DNA of 46,416 bases from Natronohydrobacter sp. (GCA_030603695.1 JAUVXF010000022.1:1-46416), one strand, 5' to 3'; numbered from the stretch's first letter, positions 8,922 to 17,363 are shown. Made by a program: numbers and translations. Notes: generated by a model not told the origin, from the sequence alone.

Positions 8922-9539
8922 CTATGTGTCTGGCTCCAGAAAGCCCAAGCCGCGCAGATAGATGCCGATCCCGGATTCCAGCAGGTCATCGGGCGTGAAC
9001 GGGCCACGCGCGCCCGGTGCGCTGCGGGCATAGAGTTCGATTATCCCGTGACTAAGCGCAGAGATATGCGCGGCAAACATATCGGTTGGCGGGCGTCTGT
9101 GGGCGGGCAGGCGCTGGGACAGATCATGCGCCGCGCGAAGCAAAACCTGATTGGCGCGCCCGGCCGCCGCTGCCAAGCCGCGCTCTGAATTCGGCAATAT
9201 GCCAGATTCGAACATGGCCACATAATGCCCCGGATGCTTGCGCGCAAAGGCCAGATAGGCACGCCCCACGGCCTCGAATGCCGCCAGCGGCGAGGGTTGG
9301 CCATCGCGGTAAGCATATTCCAGCAAATCGGCAAACAGTTCAAAACCCTGCCGCGCAAGCTCTGCAATCAGCTCTTCGCGCCCGCTGAAATGCCTGTAGG
9401 GTGCTGCGGCAGAGACATCGGCCAGCTTCGCGGCCTCTGCCATGGTAAAGCCATGCGGCCCTTTTTCGGCAATCAGGCTCAATGCGGCCTCGATCAGCGC
9501 TTCTTTCAGATTGCCATGATGGTAGCCGCGCTTGGCCAT
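8922..9539 (-). CDS. TetR/AcrR family transcriptional regulator
   Basis: 205 residues. The N-terminal helix-turn-helix is typical of TetR: 'ALIEAALSLIAEKG' then 'FTMAEAAKLADVSAAAPYRHF' spread over residues 15-51. The ligand domain includes 'FARKHPGHYVAMFESG' and resembles the WHG-type C-terminal family. Ligand and targets are unknown; no divergent efflux or degradation gene sits next to it, since the upstream neighbour is the SRP RNA on the other strand. It converges on ftsZ and shares its terminator. Confidence 0.85.
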   Translation of the reverse strand: MAKRGYHHGNLKEALIEAALSLIAEKGPHGFTMAEAAKLADVSAAAPYRHFSGREELIAELARQGFELFADLLEYAYRDGQPSPLAAFEAVGRAYLAFARKHPGHYVAMFESGILPNSERGLAAAAGRANQVLLRAAHDLSQRLPAHRRPPTDMFAAHISALSHGIIELYARSAPGARGPFTPDDLLESGIGIYLRGLGFLEPDT

Positions 9540-9627
9540 GATTTTTGCCTTTCATGCTCTTTTTCCTGCTTACCCAAAAACAGGGCACATGGAAAAGCGA
9601 TAAGCGCGCGCATGGCCCCATCTTGGC

Positions 9628-9655
9628 TTGCAAAAGGCAGGCGGATTGCTTACAT
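9628..9655 (+). promoter_or_regulatory. Putative sigma-70 promoter of the SRP RNA
   Basis: TTGCAA (9628-9633), 16 nt, then TTACAT (9650-9655). Transcription would start about 7-8 nt downstream, which matches the start of the SRP RNA helix at 9663. Confidence 0.45.
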
Positions 9656-9662
9656 GCGCCCC

Positions 9663-9758
9663 TGAGAGGCTGGCGCGGGCAGACGCCTTGCCAACCCGGT
9701 CAGGTCCGGAAGGAAGCAGCCGCAGCATTTTCCGTCTGGGTCGCTGTCCAGTCTCTCA
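9663..9758 (+). ncRNA. ffs: Signal recognition particle 4.5S-type RNA
   Basis: RNA scaffold of the signal recognition particle, binding Ffh (SRP54) to target nascent membrane proteins. The diagnostic domain IV signature is present: GGTCAGGTCCGGAAGGAAGC near 9698, with the asymmetric and symmetric loops. The ends pair: TGAGAG (9663-9668) with CTCTCA (9753-9758), CTGG (9670-9673) with CCAG (9748-9751), and CAGACG with CGTCTG. The length of about 96 nt fits the small bacterial class without an Alu domain. Exact ends are inferred from the pairing. Confidence 0.93.
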
Positions 9759-9775
9759 CCTTCCCCACAGAAAGA

Positions 9776-10180
9776 TTACTGCGACAGGCTTTGCAGATAC
9801 TGGAACAACTCGCGCCCGCCGCTGCGCAGCTGCACATGCATTCCACTTTCGGCTTGGGGGTTTCCCGTGGCTGCGCGTAGAAATTGCGTTGGCTCTGCGA
9901 GATAGGCCATAAAATTCGCCTCGCTCCAGCGCAATCCGCGTTGCCCTGCAAGCTTCAGATCATCGGAATAGAAGCGATACTCGGAATCCCCCGCCAAGGG
10001 CCTGTTGGCAATGCCCCACAGATTTGGCCCGCTACGCCCGCCGCGCGCGCGCTCTGTGCCATCTGGGGCGGTGACGGCATGGCAGGTGCGGCAATCACGC
10101 CAACGCGCCTCGCTGGCCAAAACCGGCGTCGCGGCGCAGGCTGATAAAATAACCGCTTGGACAACCGAATAAAATTTCAT
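9776..10180 (-). CDS. Small periplasmic c-type cytochrome
   Basis: 134 residues with a signal peptide (1-22, 'AVILSACAATPVLA') and one haem c site CRTCH at 30-34. A late Met in 'ESGMHVQL' is a likely sixth ligand, and the C-terminal helix 'ELFQYLQSLSQ' is typical of class I cytochromes c. 'GPNLWGIANRPLAG' matches the class I loop after the haem. By family it is a periplasmic electron carrier; the partner is unknown. ATG 10180 was chosen over an upstream in-frame codon at 10216 because the signal peptide starts there. Confidence 0.87.
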   Translation of the reverse strand: MKFYSVVQAVILSACAATPVLASEARWRDCRTCHAVTAPDGTERARGGRSGPNLWGIANRPLAGDSEYRFYSDDLKLAGQRGLRWSEANFMAYLAEPTQFLRAATGNPQAESGMHVQLRSGGRELFQYLQSLSQ

Positions 10181-10264
10181 GCTGAATGGCCCTATCCTTG
10201 GCGTCCAGTGTATCATCTGGGCGCCAACTTACAACCGCCCCGGCGTCACGAATGCGCTAACCGC

Positions 10265-11080
10265 TTAGGGCTTCAGGCGGTAGCCCGTTCGAAACCAGCG
10301 CCAGCACAGGGCCGCAACTGCGGTTGTCGCGCCTGCAACAACGGCCAAACCCAGCGCGGGCGGCGCATCAGAGGCGCCAATGACACCATATCGCGCGCCA
10401 TCTATCAGGTAAAACACCGGGTTGAAGCGGCTTGCCAATTCCAGCGCTGGCGGCAGGCTGGCTATGGAATAAAATGTGCCCGACAGGAATGACAGCGGCA
10501 CAACCACGAAATTGGTTATTGCGGCGATCTGATCGAACTTGTTGGAGATGATCCCGGCCGCAATTCCGATCACACCCAAAAACGCGGCCCCAAGCGTCAG
10601 AAACACCAGCAGCCAGACCGGATGCGCAACTGTCTGGCCCAGAAACAGCCAGATGGCCAGCAGCACCACGCCCCCCACCAGCAACCCGCGCGCCACACCG
10701 CCCGCCAGATAGCCCAAAACCAGCTCAGAGGCGGAAAGCGGCGGCATCAGCGTATCAACAATATTGCCCTGCACCTTCGAAATCACAATCGAGGAGGATG
10801 TATTGGCAAAACTGTTCTGAATGACCGTCATCATCAGAATACCCGGTGCGAGAAACGCAATAAAGGGCACGCCCAGCACCTCGCCACGGGCAGGGCCAAT
10901 GGCCAGCGAGAAAACGGCCAGAAACAGGCCCGCCGTGACAAGGGGGGCGGCCAGTGTCTGTGTCCAGACCACCAGAAAGCGGCGCACCTCGCGGTCTGCC
11001 AATGCGTGCAAGCCAAGCCAGTTGACACGGCCAAAGCGCCGCGTTCCCATGGCGAAATTCTGTGTCTGATCGCTGTTCAT
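10265..11080 (-). CDS. ABC-2 type transporter permease
   Basis: 271 residues with six predicted membrane helices: for example 'PLVTAGLFLAVFSLAIG', 'FIAFLAPGILMMTVIQNSF', 'GLLVGGVVLLAIWLFLG', 'LGVIGIAAGIISNKF' and the family segment 'VVPLSFLSGTFYSI...LPP' before the last helices. This is the ABC-2/NodJ-like permease fold that exports polysaccharides, lipids or drugs with a partner ATPase. No ATPase gene lies beside it, so it is an orphan permease here. ATG 11080 has AGGAGAA upstream. It is divergent from gcrA across a 163-nt gap. Confidence 0.88.
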   Translation of the reverse strand: MNSDQTQNFAMGTRRFGRVNWLGLHALADREVRRFLVVWTQTLAAPLVTAGLFLAVFSLAIGPARGEVLGVPFIAFLAPGILMMTVIQNSFANTSSSIVISKVQGNIVDTLMPPLSASELVLGYLAGGVARGLLVGGVVLLAIWLFLGQTVAHPVWLLVFLTLGAAFLGVIGIAAGIISNKFDQIAAITNFVVVPLSFLSGTFYSIASLPPALELASRFNPVFYLIDGARYGVIGASDAPPALGLAVVAGATTAVAALCWRWFRTGYRLKP

Positions 11081-11243
11081 GCCTGTTCTCCTGGTGGTGT
11101 GTTCGCGCAACGCCTGTTTTTCCTGCGTATGGACGATTGTATTTAGGCCGGTTGCGATGTATTTCATTTTCTTGCCCTGTGCCATGGGCAAGTGATCTTG
11201 AGAGGGACGCGCCCGCGCCCCTTCCGCCAGCCGGAGTGACAGT

Positions 11244-11921
11244 ATGTCCTGGACAGATGAGCGTGTAGAACTGCTCAAGAAAATGTGGAACGAGGGGCAT
11301 TCCGCCTCTCAGATCGCCAAGGAATTGGGCGGCGTGACGCGCAATGCCGTGATTGGCAAGGTGCATCGGCTTGGGCTTTCAAACCGCACCACACCAGAGG
11401 CGGAGGCGAAGGCAGAAGAACCAGCCAGCAGCCCCGCGCCAGAGGCCAAGCCAGAACCCGACGCACGCCCGGCCGCCGCAGAGGCGAAGCCCGCAGCAGC
11501 ACCCGCCCGCGCGCCGGAAGAGGCTTTGGCCCCGGTGGTTGATCTGGCCCAGGCCAAAGCAGAGCGGGCCGCCGCCGCACGCGCCAGCGAAGACGCGCGC
11601 GACGATACGGAAGATGACGCGGATATCCCCGCCTACCAGCCCCGCGCGATTATTCCCGCAGGCCAGCCCTTGCCGCCTCAACCCTCTGCCAACGAGATAG
11701 ACCCAGAGGCCCTGGCCACAGTGCGCGAAGTAGAAAAAACCGCGCGCAAACTGTCGCTTCTGGAATTGACAGAGCGCACTTGCAAATGGCCGATTGGTGA
11801 TCCCGCAACCGATGATTTCTGGTTTTGCGGCCTGCCCGTGAAACCGGGAAAACCCTATTGCGAGGCCCATGTGGCCGTCGCGTTCCAACCCATGAGCGCG
11901 CGGCGCGATCGCAAACGCTGA
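11244..11921 (+). CDS. gcrA: GcrA family cell-cycle transcriptional regulator
   Basis: GcrA is an alphaproteobacterial sigma-70 cofactor that activates promoters carrying CcrM-methylated GANTC sites. The 225 residues comprise an N-terminal HTH-like domain 'MSWTDERVELLKKMWNEG' with 'SASQIAKELGGVTRNAVIG' (1-45). A long Ala/Pro/Glu-rich linker (about 50-165) follows, then a conserved C-terminal Cys domain 'RTCKWPIGDPATDDFWFCG' and 'PYCEAHVAVAFQP' that contacts sigma-70 region 2. It is longer than Caulobacter GcrA (about 173) because of the linker. Its own upstream gap shows no GANTC that I could find. Confidence 0.93.
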   Translation: MSWTDERVELLKKMWNEGHSASQIAKELGGVTRNAVIGKVHRLGLSNRTTPEAEAKAEEPASSPAPEAKPEPDARPAAAEAKPAAAPARAPEEALAPVVDLAQAKAERAAAARASEDARDDTEDDADIPAYQPRAIIPAGQPLPPQPSANEIDPEALATVREVEKTARKLSLLELTERTCKWPIGDPATDDFWFCGLPVKPGKPYCEAHVAVAFQPMSARRDRKR

Positions 11922-11928
11922 TCTGTTC

Positions 11929-11960
11929 TGACAGGCCGCGTGGCGACACGCAGCCTGTCA
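11929..11960. terminator. Hairpin between convergent gcrA and lipoprotein gene
   Basis: A near-perfect long stem: TGACAGGC (11929-11936) with GCCTGTCA (11953-11960), plus inner GCGTG (11938-11942) with CACGC (11947-11951), closed by a GCGA (GNRA-type) tetraloop. Symmetric, so usable from both sides. No T run, so the terminator role is inferred from position between convergent genes. Confidence 0.65.
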
Positions 11961-11973
11961 TGCGCCATCTTTG

Positions 11974-12357
11974 TCAGATCAGCATGATCCGGGCCATCTG
12001 CGTGCTGGACATGTAATTGCAGCGCACTTCGATAACCGAATTCCCCTGACGCACACGCAGCATCACATCGCGCGTCAATTCGCCATCGCTGCCCGTAACG
12101 TTGCGCGATCCCACAACACCCAGCACATTCAGCCCGCGATCTTGCCCGGCGCTGATACAGGCTTGTTCGGCACTTGCGGCAGTGGCCATGCCTGTCGCAG
12201 GCAAAGGCGTGCTGGATATTTGCGAAGGTTGCTGCGCAGGGGCAGGAACAATGCGCAAGGGCGCATTTGCCGTGTTCAGCGTGCAGCCCGACACCAAAAG
12301 CGCTGCCAGCACCGCCGCAGGCCAAGCCGATCTTGTGTTGCGTAACTGCATTTTCAT
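11974..12357 (-). CDS. Small predicted lipoprotein of unknown function
   Basis: 127 residues with a lipoprotein signal: charged start, hydrophobic core and lipobox 'LLVSGC' (Cys about 25). A Pro/Ala/Ser-rich linker follows, then a folded part 'QACISAGQDRGLNVLGVVG' with two Cys that could pair, and 'LRVRQGNSVIEVRCNY'. I recognise no characterised family. AGGAAGGA directly precedes the start, which makes the in-frame ATG at 12351 (6 nt spacing) an equally good start. It follows recN on the same strand after 28 nt, so it is probably the last gene of the lpxC-bamD-recN unit. Confidence 0.75.
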   Translation of the reverse strand: MKMQLRNTRSAWPAAVLAALLVSGCTLNTANAPLRIVPAPAQQPSQISSTPLPATGMATAASAEQACISAGQDRGLNVLGVVGSRNVTGSDGELTRDVMLRVRQGNSVIEVRCNYMSSTQMARIMLI

Positions 12358-12385
12358 TCCTTCCTAGATCATTGCGCGCGCGAGA

Positions 12386-14047
12386 TCAGCCTATAGTGCG
12401 CAGGCCCAGCAGGTCTTGCGCGGCGGCGCGCGCCGTATCTGTGATCGTATCACCCGATATCATTCTTGCAATCTCTTCAATCCGCGCTTCGGCGGAAAGC
12501 GGCACAACGCGCGAGAGTGTGATATCAGCGCTAACCTGCTTTTCCACCCGCCAATGATGCTGCCCAAGGGCGGCCACCTGTGGGGAATGGGTGACAACCA
12601 GCACTTGCGCGCCATCGGCCAGCGCCAGCAAACGCCGCCCAACGGCATCGGCGGTTGCACCGCCCACACCCCGGTCAATTTCGTCAAAAATCATGGTCAC
12701 ACCGGCTGTGCCGCGCGCAAGGCAGACTTTCAACGCCAGCAAAAAGCGCGACAATTCCCCGCCAGAGGCAATGCGCGACAATGGCCCGGCGGGCGCGCCG
12801 GGATTTGTGGCAATTTCAAAGCTGACGGTATCGCAGCCATCGGGGCCGGGTTCGCCTTCGGTGATGGCGGTTTGAAAAACCGCGCGCTCCAGCTTCAGGG
12901 GGGCCAGTTCGCGCGCCATTTCTGCATCCAACTGGCGTGCAGCCTTGCGGCGCAGCTCGGAAAGCGCTTCGGCTTTTTGGGTGTAATCTGCCTGCGCCGC
13001 GGCCTCGGCCTGCGCAAGCGCCGCGATTTCGCGCGCGCCATTGTCCAGACGTTCCAGCTTTGCGGATAAATCGGCGCTCAGGCTGGCCAGATCATCGGGC
13101 AAGCACCCATGCTTGCGCGCCAGCCCGCGCAGGGCAAACAGCCGGTCTTCCACGGTTTCCAGATCGCCGGGGTGAAATTGCAGCGCATCCACGGCAGCAT
13201 CCACGCCTTGCTGTGCGTCGCCCAAGGCATCCAGCGCGCGGGTCAGGGCCTCTATGGGGGCATCAAGCTGGTTGTCCAGCCCCTCTGCCGCCCCTTCCAG
13301 CCAGCGCATTGCATCCACAAGCAGCCGCTCTGCCCCTTCTTCCGAGAGGGCGGCTTGCGCGCGGGCAACATCGGCGCGCAGCCGACCTGCGGCCTGCATA
13401 TGGCGGCGCTGGCTGTCAAGGCGGGCTTCCTCGCCATGTTCTGGGGCCAGCGCTTCCAACTCTGCAACGGCGTGGCGCAGATAATCTTCTTCTGCCGCCA
13501 TATCTTTCAGCCGGGTGATTTCATCGGTATGGGCGGTGCGTGCCCGGCGCAGGCTGTGCCAGGCCGTGCGGCAGTCCGAAAGCGCGGCATCTGCCAAGGC
13601 ATAGGCATCCAGCAAGCTGCGATGGCCGCGCGCATTCAAGAGGCCACGGTCATCTTGCTGGCCATGCAATTCCACCAATGTTTCGGACAGGGCGCGCAAC
13701 ACTTCGCCAGAGGCGCGGCGATCATTGATCCATGCGGTTTTGCGCCCGTCGCGGCTGTTGATCCTGCGCAGAAGCAGGGTATCGCCCGCCTCGAACCCGG
13801 CCTCTGCCAGAATGGCTTGTGCCGGATGGTCGGGCGAAAGGGCAAATTCGGCCACCACTTCGCCCTGATCGGCCCCTTGGCGCACCAGATCGGCACGCCC
13901 GCGCCAGCCCAGCACAAAGCCCAGCGCATCCAGCAAAATGGATTTGCCCGCCCCGGTTTCGCCCGTCAATACGTTCAACCCAGGCTGGAAGCGCAGCTCC
14001 AACCTGTCGATGATCAACACATCGCGGATATCCAGCGCAAGAAGCAT
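12386..14047 (-). CDS. recN: DNA repair protein RecN
   Basis: SMC-like ATPase acting early in double-strand break repair. 553 residues: Walker A 'TGETGAGKS' (28-36), a long central coiled-coil region rich in Ala/Leu/Glu, and a C-terminal ABC half with signature 'SGGELSRFLLALK' and Walker B 'MIFDEIDRGVGG'. This is the standard RecN layout and length. ATG 14047 is preferred to a TTG at 14071, which would add eight non-conserved residues. It lies 32 nt downstream of bamD on the minus strand. Confidence 0.96.
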   Translation of the reverse strand: MLLALDIRDVLIIDRLELRFQPGLNVLTGETGAGKSILLDALGFVLGWRGRADLVRQGADQGEVVAEFALSPDHPAQAILAEAGFEAGDTLLLRRINSRDGRKTAWINDRRASGEVLRALSETLVELHGQQDDRGLLNARGHRSLLDAYALADAALSDCRTAWHSLRRARTAHTDEITRLKDMAAEEDYLRHAVAELEALAPEHGEEARLDSQRRHMQAAGRLRADVARAQAALSEEGAERLLVDAMRWLEGAAEGLDNQLDAPIEALTRALDALGDAQQGVDAAVDALQFHPGDLETVEDRLFALRGLARKHGCLPDDLASLSADLSAKLERLDNGAREIAALAQAEAAAQADYTQKAEALSELRRKAARQLDAEMARELAPLKLERAVFQTAITEGEPGPDGCDTVSFEIATNPGAPAGPLSRIASGGELSRFLLALKVCLARGTAGVTMIFDEIDRGVGGATADAVGRRLLALADGAQVLVVTHSPQVAALGQHHWRVEKQVSADITLSRVVPLSAEARIEEIARMISGDTITDTARAAAQDLLGLRTIG

Positions 14048-14079
14048 CTGTTCACGCAGCCTTGCGCCCAAGCGCTTGC

Positions 14080-14922
14080 TTAGATCCAGTCGCCACGCAC
14101 GGCCTGCCGGTAAATCGTGCTCAGCCAGCTTTCGCCGCGCGCTTCAGGTTGCAGCCCTTGCCCTGTCAGCAGGCGGAAGCTGTCCTCGTAGAAGGGGTTG
14201 GCTTCAAAGTTGAAGCCAAGAATTGCGCCCGCTGTCTGCGCCTCGTCCCGCAAGCCAAGCGAAACATAGGCTTCCACCAGCCGGTGCAGAGCCTCTGGCG
14301 TGTGGGTGGATGTCTGGAAATCTTCCACAACAACCCGGAACCGGTTTATGGCCGCATTAAAATTCCCGCGCCGCAAATAGAAGCGCCCGATTTCCATTTC
14401 TTTTGCGGCCAGATGATCAAAGGCCAATTCGAATTTCAGCACGGCAGAGCGCGCATAATCACTGTCAGGATATTGTTCTATCAAGCGGCGCAAATGTTGC
14501 AGGGCCTGAAAGGTAAGGCCCTGATCGCGGCCAACTTCATCAACCTGATCATAGAAAGATAATGCCAAAAGATAGGCCGCATAAGGCGCGTCTTCATCAT
14601 TTGGATAAAGATCAAGGAAACGCTGTGCAGCCGCCCGGCTTTCATCATATTCACGCGCGCGGTGATGTGCATAAGCCTGCATGACCAATGCGCGCCGCGC
14701 CCATTCTGTAAATGGATAAAGCCGCTCCACTTCCTGGAAATATCTCAGCGAAGCAGAACTGCGACGCGACGTTTCAAGCTCGAATTCACCGCGCTTGAAA
14801 ATCTCTTCGGCCGAAAAAGCGGCCAATGATTCGTCTGGCCCACGATTGCGGTCACAGGCCGATAGCGCTGCCACGGCTATGGCAAACGCCCCCAATTGCC
14901 TGACTCCTGCTTTCGAGAACAT
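14080..14922 (-). CDS. bamD: Outer membrane protein assembly factor BamD
   Basis: Lipoprotein subunit of the Bam complex that inserts beta-barrels into the outer membrane. About 280 residues: signal peptide 'LGAFAIAVAALSAC' with lipobox LSAC, then TPR repeats such as 'AEEIFKRGEFELETS', 'RRALVMQAYAHHRAREYDE', 'LRRLIEQYPDSDYARSAVL' and 'VVEDFQTSTHTPEAL'. I start at ATG 14922; ATG 14937 in frame is possible. The frame stays open further upstream but without signal-peptide character. It sits between lpxC and recN, the usual alphaproteobacterial neighbours. Confidence 0.94.
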   Translation of the reverse strand: MFSKAGVRQLGAFAIAVAALSACDRNRGPDESLAAFSAEEIFKRGEFELETSRRSSASLRYFQEVERLYPFTEWARRALVMQAYAHHRAREYDESRAAAQRFLDLYPNDEDAPYAAYLLALSFYDQVDEVGRDQGLTFQALQHLRRLIEQYPDSDYARSAVLKFELAFDHLAAKEMEIGRFYLRRGNFNAAINRFRVVVEDFQTSTHTPEALHRLVEAYVSLGLRDEAQTAGAILGFNFEANPFYEDSFRLLTGQGLQPEARGESWLSTIYRQAVRGDWI

Positions 14923-15029
14923 TCCCTGCCACCCCATCACTGTTCCAGCGTCATGTTCTGTTAGCACAGAAAAAACGGCTGCGCAAAACGCGTTTTCCAT
15001 ATTTAACACGCAATTGCACAGATCACCTG

Positions 15030-15950
15030 TCAGGCAGAGAGGCGAAGGTCTTCAAGTTTCGCGCCAGCACCCGGCAACGCGGCCGATAAGGTTTGGTCGC
15101 TGTCTATAATCTGGTAATTCGCGGGATCGGAAAACAGCGCCTGCAACAGCCGCCCTGTCAGGGCATGCCCGGCCCGAATTCCTTCATAGCGCCCCAGAAC
15201 AGGATAGCCCGCCACATAAAGATCACCCATCACATCCAGCATCTTGTGGCGCACGGGTTCATCACTGCGGCGCAAGCCGCCGGGACTAAGAATTGTGCCA
15301 TCGTGAAACACAACGGCATTATCCAGCGTGCCCCCAAGGGCAAGGCCATTAGCCTGCATCATTTCCACATCTTTGCGCAAACAGAAGGTGCGGCAATCAC
15401 TCAGCTCGCGCAGGAAGGCGCCATTTGACATGGCCAGATCTTCGCTCTGATGCCCGATTGCGGGATCGGCAAAATCTATTTCAAACGCAATCTCCAGCCG
15501 CGCGGCAGGCAAAAGCTTTGCAGACGCGCCGTTCACACTCACCTCTACAGGGCGTAGAACACGCAGCACTTGCACGGGGGCATCCAGATCGCGCAGCCCC
15601 GCATTCAGCACATGGCGCACGAAGGGATCGGCGCTGCCATCCAGAATGGGCACTTCCGGCCCGTCAATTTCAATGATCGCGTTATGCACGCCGCACCCAT
15701 GCAGCGCGGCCAGCAGATGCTCTACCGTGCTGACACGCACGCCAAACTCATTTTGCAGCACCGTGCACAGGCTGGCTTCGACCCAGTATTTCGGAGAGAC
15801 GGGAATATCCTGTGTTCCTGCCGCGCAATCGACACGGCGAAACACCAGCCCGGTGAAGGCCGGTGCAGGGCATAGGCGTAGCCGCACAGGCTTGCCGCTA
15901 TGCAGCCCTGTCCCCAAAATATCTTTTGTGCGTTGCAGCGTTGTTTGCAT
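15030..15950 (-). CDS. lpxC: UDP-3-O-acyl-N-acetylglucosamine deacetylase
   Basis: Zinc enzyme and first committed step of lipid A synthesis. 306 residues. Zn ligands are visible in 'STVEHLLAALHG' (His) and 'HKMLDVMGD' (His and Asp), with the catalytic His in 'AGHALTGRLL' and the conserved 'EIDGPEVPILDGSA'. ATG 15950 is preferred to in-frame TTG/GTG codons just upstream. It heads the minus-strand group lpxC-bamD-recN. In related genomes it normally follows ftsZ in the same direction, but here it is inverted and about 7 kb away. Confidence 0.97.
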   Translation of the reverse strand: MQTTLQRTKDILGTGLHSGKPVRLRLCPAPAFTGLVFRRVDCAAGTQDIPVSPKYWVEASLCTVLQNEFGVRVSTVEHLLAALHGCGVHNAIIEIDGPEVPILDGSADPFVRHVLNAGLRDLDAPVQVLRVLRPVEVSVNGASAKLLPAARLEIAFEIDFADPAIGHQSEDLAMSNGAFLRELSDCRTFCLRKDVEMMQANGLALGGTLDNAVVFHDGTILSPGGLRRSDEPVRHKMLDVMGDLYVAGYPVLGRYEGIRAGHALTGRLLQALFSDPANYQIIDSDQTLSAALPGAGAKLEDLRLSA

Positions 15951-16099
15951 CACCAAAACCCGAACCGCTCTTTTTGTCAGTTGTTTCTTTACGTTCTTTT
16001 TACAAACTGGGCCGGTGCGTGCAATTCACAGATTGTGACCCAGTGTAACAGTTCCGGTTGCACTGTCGCGAGGCGAAGTTTTGGGCCGGTGCCCTTGCC

Positions 16100-16309
16100 C
16101 TAGCGCTTTTTGTCTTTCGCGCTTTCGGCCAGCTTGCGGGCCGCCTGTGCCGCGCCGCGCAGTTCTTCGGCGATTTCATCGGCCTCGTCAGGATCAAAAT
16201 CCAAGGGCAGGTCTATGCCGTCCCCGGCAACATAGATTCTGACCATGCCCAGCGTGGTTGGCCCGATTTGCAAATTGGCGGCGGCGTCGCTTTCGGAATT
16301 GATGCCCAT
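16100..16309 (-). CDS. DUF6324 family small protein
   Basis: 69 residues beginning 'MGINSESDAAANLQIGPT' with core 'TLGMVRIYVAGDGIDLPLDF' and an acidic then Lys-rich helical tail ('DEADEIAEELRGAA'). It resembles the small DUF6324 proteins of Rhodobacteraceae; function unknown. Start ATG 16309 was chosen because AAGGA lies about 9 nt upstream; ATG 16318 would place it directly against the start codon. It is cytosolic, on the same strand as lpxC but transcribed toward it after a 149-nt gap. Confidence 0.75.
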   Translation of the reverse strand: MGINSESDAAANLQIGPTTLGMVRIYVAGDGIDLPLDFDPDEADEIAEELRGAAQAARKLAESAKDKKR

Positions 16310-16383
16310 TTTACGCATTTCCTTGTTCTCAGGGTTTGGCCCTGCGATACGGCCTAGAGGTGCAATATTCAAGCATCCGCCTC

Positions 16384-16412
16384 TTGCATTCATCCGCGCT
16401 GGGCGCTAAATC
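16384..16412 (+). promoter_or_regulatory. Putative promoter of tRNA-His
   Basis: TTGCAT (16384-16389), 17 nt, TAAATC (16407-16412). The tRNA begins 10 nt after the -10 element, so the primary transcript would have almost no leader. Confidence 0.4.
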
Positions 16413-16421
16413 GGCCACAGT

Positions 16422-16498
16422 GCCGCCTTAGCTCAGTTGGTTAGAGCGCTGGATTGTGGATCCAGAGGTCCCCCGTTCGAGCCGGGGAGGTGGTACCA
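16422..16498 (+). tRNA. tRNA-His (GTG anticodon)
   Basis: Full cloverleaf: acceptor GCCGCCT pairs with AGGTGGT (16488-16494, two G-U pairs), D arm GCTC/GAGC, anticodon stem CTGGA/TCCAG with loop TTGTGGA (anticodon GTG), T arm CCCCG/CGGGG. CCA is encoded at 16496-16498. Base -1 is T, not the G-1 found in most tRNA-His, and the discriminator at 16495 is A73 rather than C73. This is the known alphaproteobacterial variant recognised by a divergent HisRS. Confidence 0.96.
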
Positions 16499-16600
16499 TC
16501 TTCCCCCAAACCACCGTCTTACCCATCAGCGCGCTTGCGCTGGCGCTTGGGCAATCGTATTTGGCCAGCAAGGCGTTTTTGTAGGGAAGTGCTGCCATCC

Positions 16601-17218
16601 ATGCCCGTTTTGCCGCGCCATGCGTTGCCCTATGCGCCAAAAGGCGCAACAATCGGCCTGTTTGGCGGGTCTTTTGACCCGGCGCATGAGGGGCATGTTC
16701 AGCTAAGCCGCCACAGTTTGCGCCGCCTGCGGCTGGATCAGCTGTGGTGGCTTGTCTCTCCGGGCAATCCGCTAAAGCCGCATGGCCCCGCGCCCCTTGA
16801 ACTGCGCATGGCCCATGCCGCGCGGCTGATGGCGCACCCAAAGGTGCGCATCACGCCCATCGAATCCGCACTTGGAACGCGCTATACTGCCGATACCCTG
16901 CGCGCCATCTTGCAGCTTTATCCGCAGCGGCACTTTGTCTGGATCATGGGGGCAGACAATCTGGCCAATTTTCATCATTGGGAAAGCTGGCGCGAGATCA
17001 TGCACAGGGTTCCCATTGCGGTGGTCGCCCGCCCCGGCGCGCGGTTGCGCGCCCTGTCTTCGGTTGCGGCGCGCAGCTATCCAGATGCGCGCCTGCCTGC
17101 GCGCGATGCCGCGTTATTGGGCCAGAGGCCAGCGCCAGCTTGGTGCTTTCTGACCATCCCCATGCAAGATATCTCATCGACGCATTTGCGGGCGCAAGGC
17201 GCGTGGTTGCGTGGATGA
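16601..17218 (+). CDS. nadD: Nicotinate-nucleotide adenylyltransferase
   Basis: Transfers AMP from ATP to nicotinate mononucleotide, giving deamido-NAD in NAD synthesis. 205 residues with the nucleotidyltransferase signature 'GLFGGSFDPAHEGH' near the N-terminus (HxGH-type), a central 'FVWIMGADNLANFHHWESW' and the C-terminal 'ISSTHLR' motif. ATG 16601 is preferred over GTG 16589, which would touch the AGGGA at 16583-16587; even so the spacing is long. It follows tRNA-His by about 100 nt. The rsfS gene often found after nadD is absent here. Confidence 0.93.
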   Translation: MPVLPRHALPYAPKGATIGLFGGSFDPAHEGHVQLSRHSLRRLRLDQLWWLVSPGNPLKPHGPAPLELRMAHAARLMAHPKVRITPIESALGTRYTADTLRAILQLYPQRHFVWIMGADNLANFHHWESWREIMHRVPIAVVARPGARLRALSSVAARSYPDARLPARDAALLGQRPAPAWCFLTIPMQDISSTHLRAQGAWLRG

Positions 17219-17363
17219 CACGCGTTTTTGCGCGCTATGGCGGCAGCTTGGCGGCGCGGGGGCTTGCTTGATCGGCGAAAACTTGCTGATATTGCCTGTA
17301 AAAGGATTAGGATGTGATGCGCGTAACAGATGATGCCATGCTAAAAAACATGTGGCACGCGAT

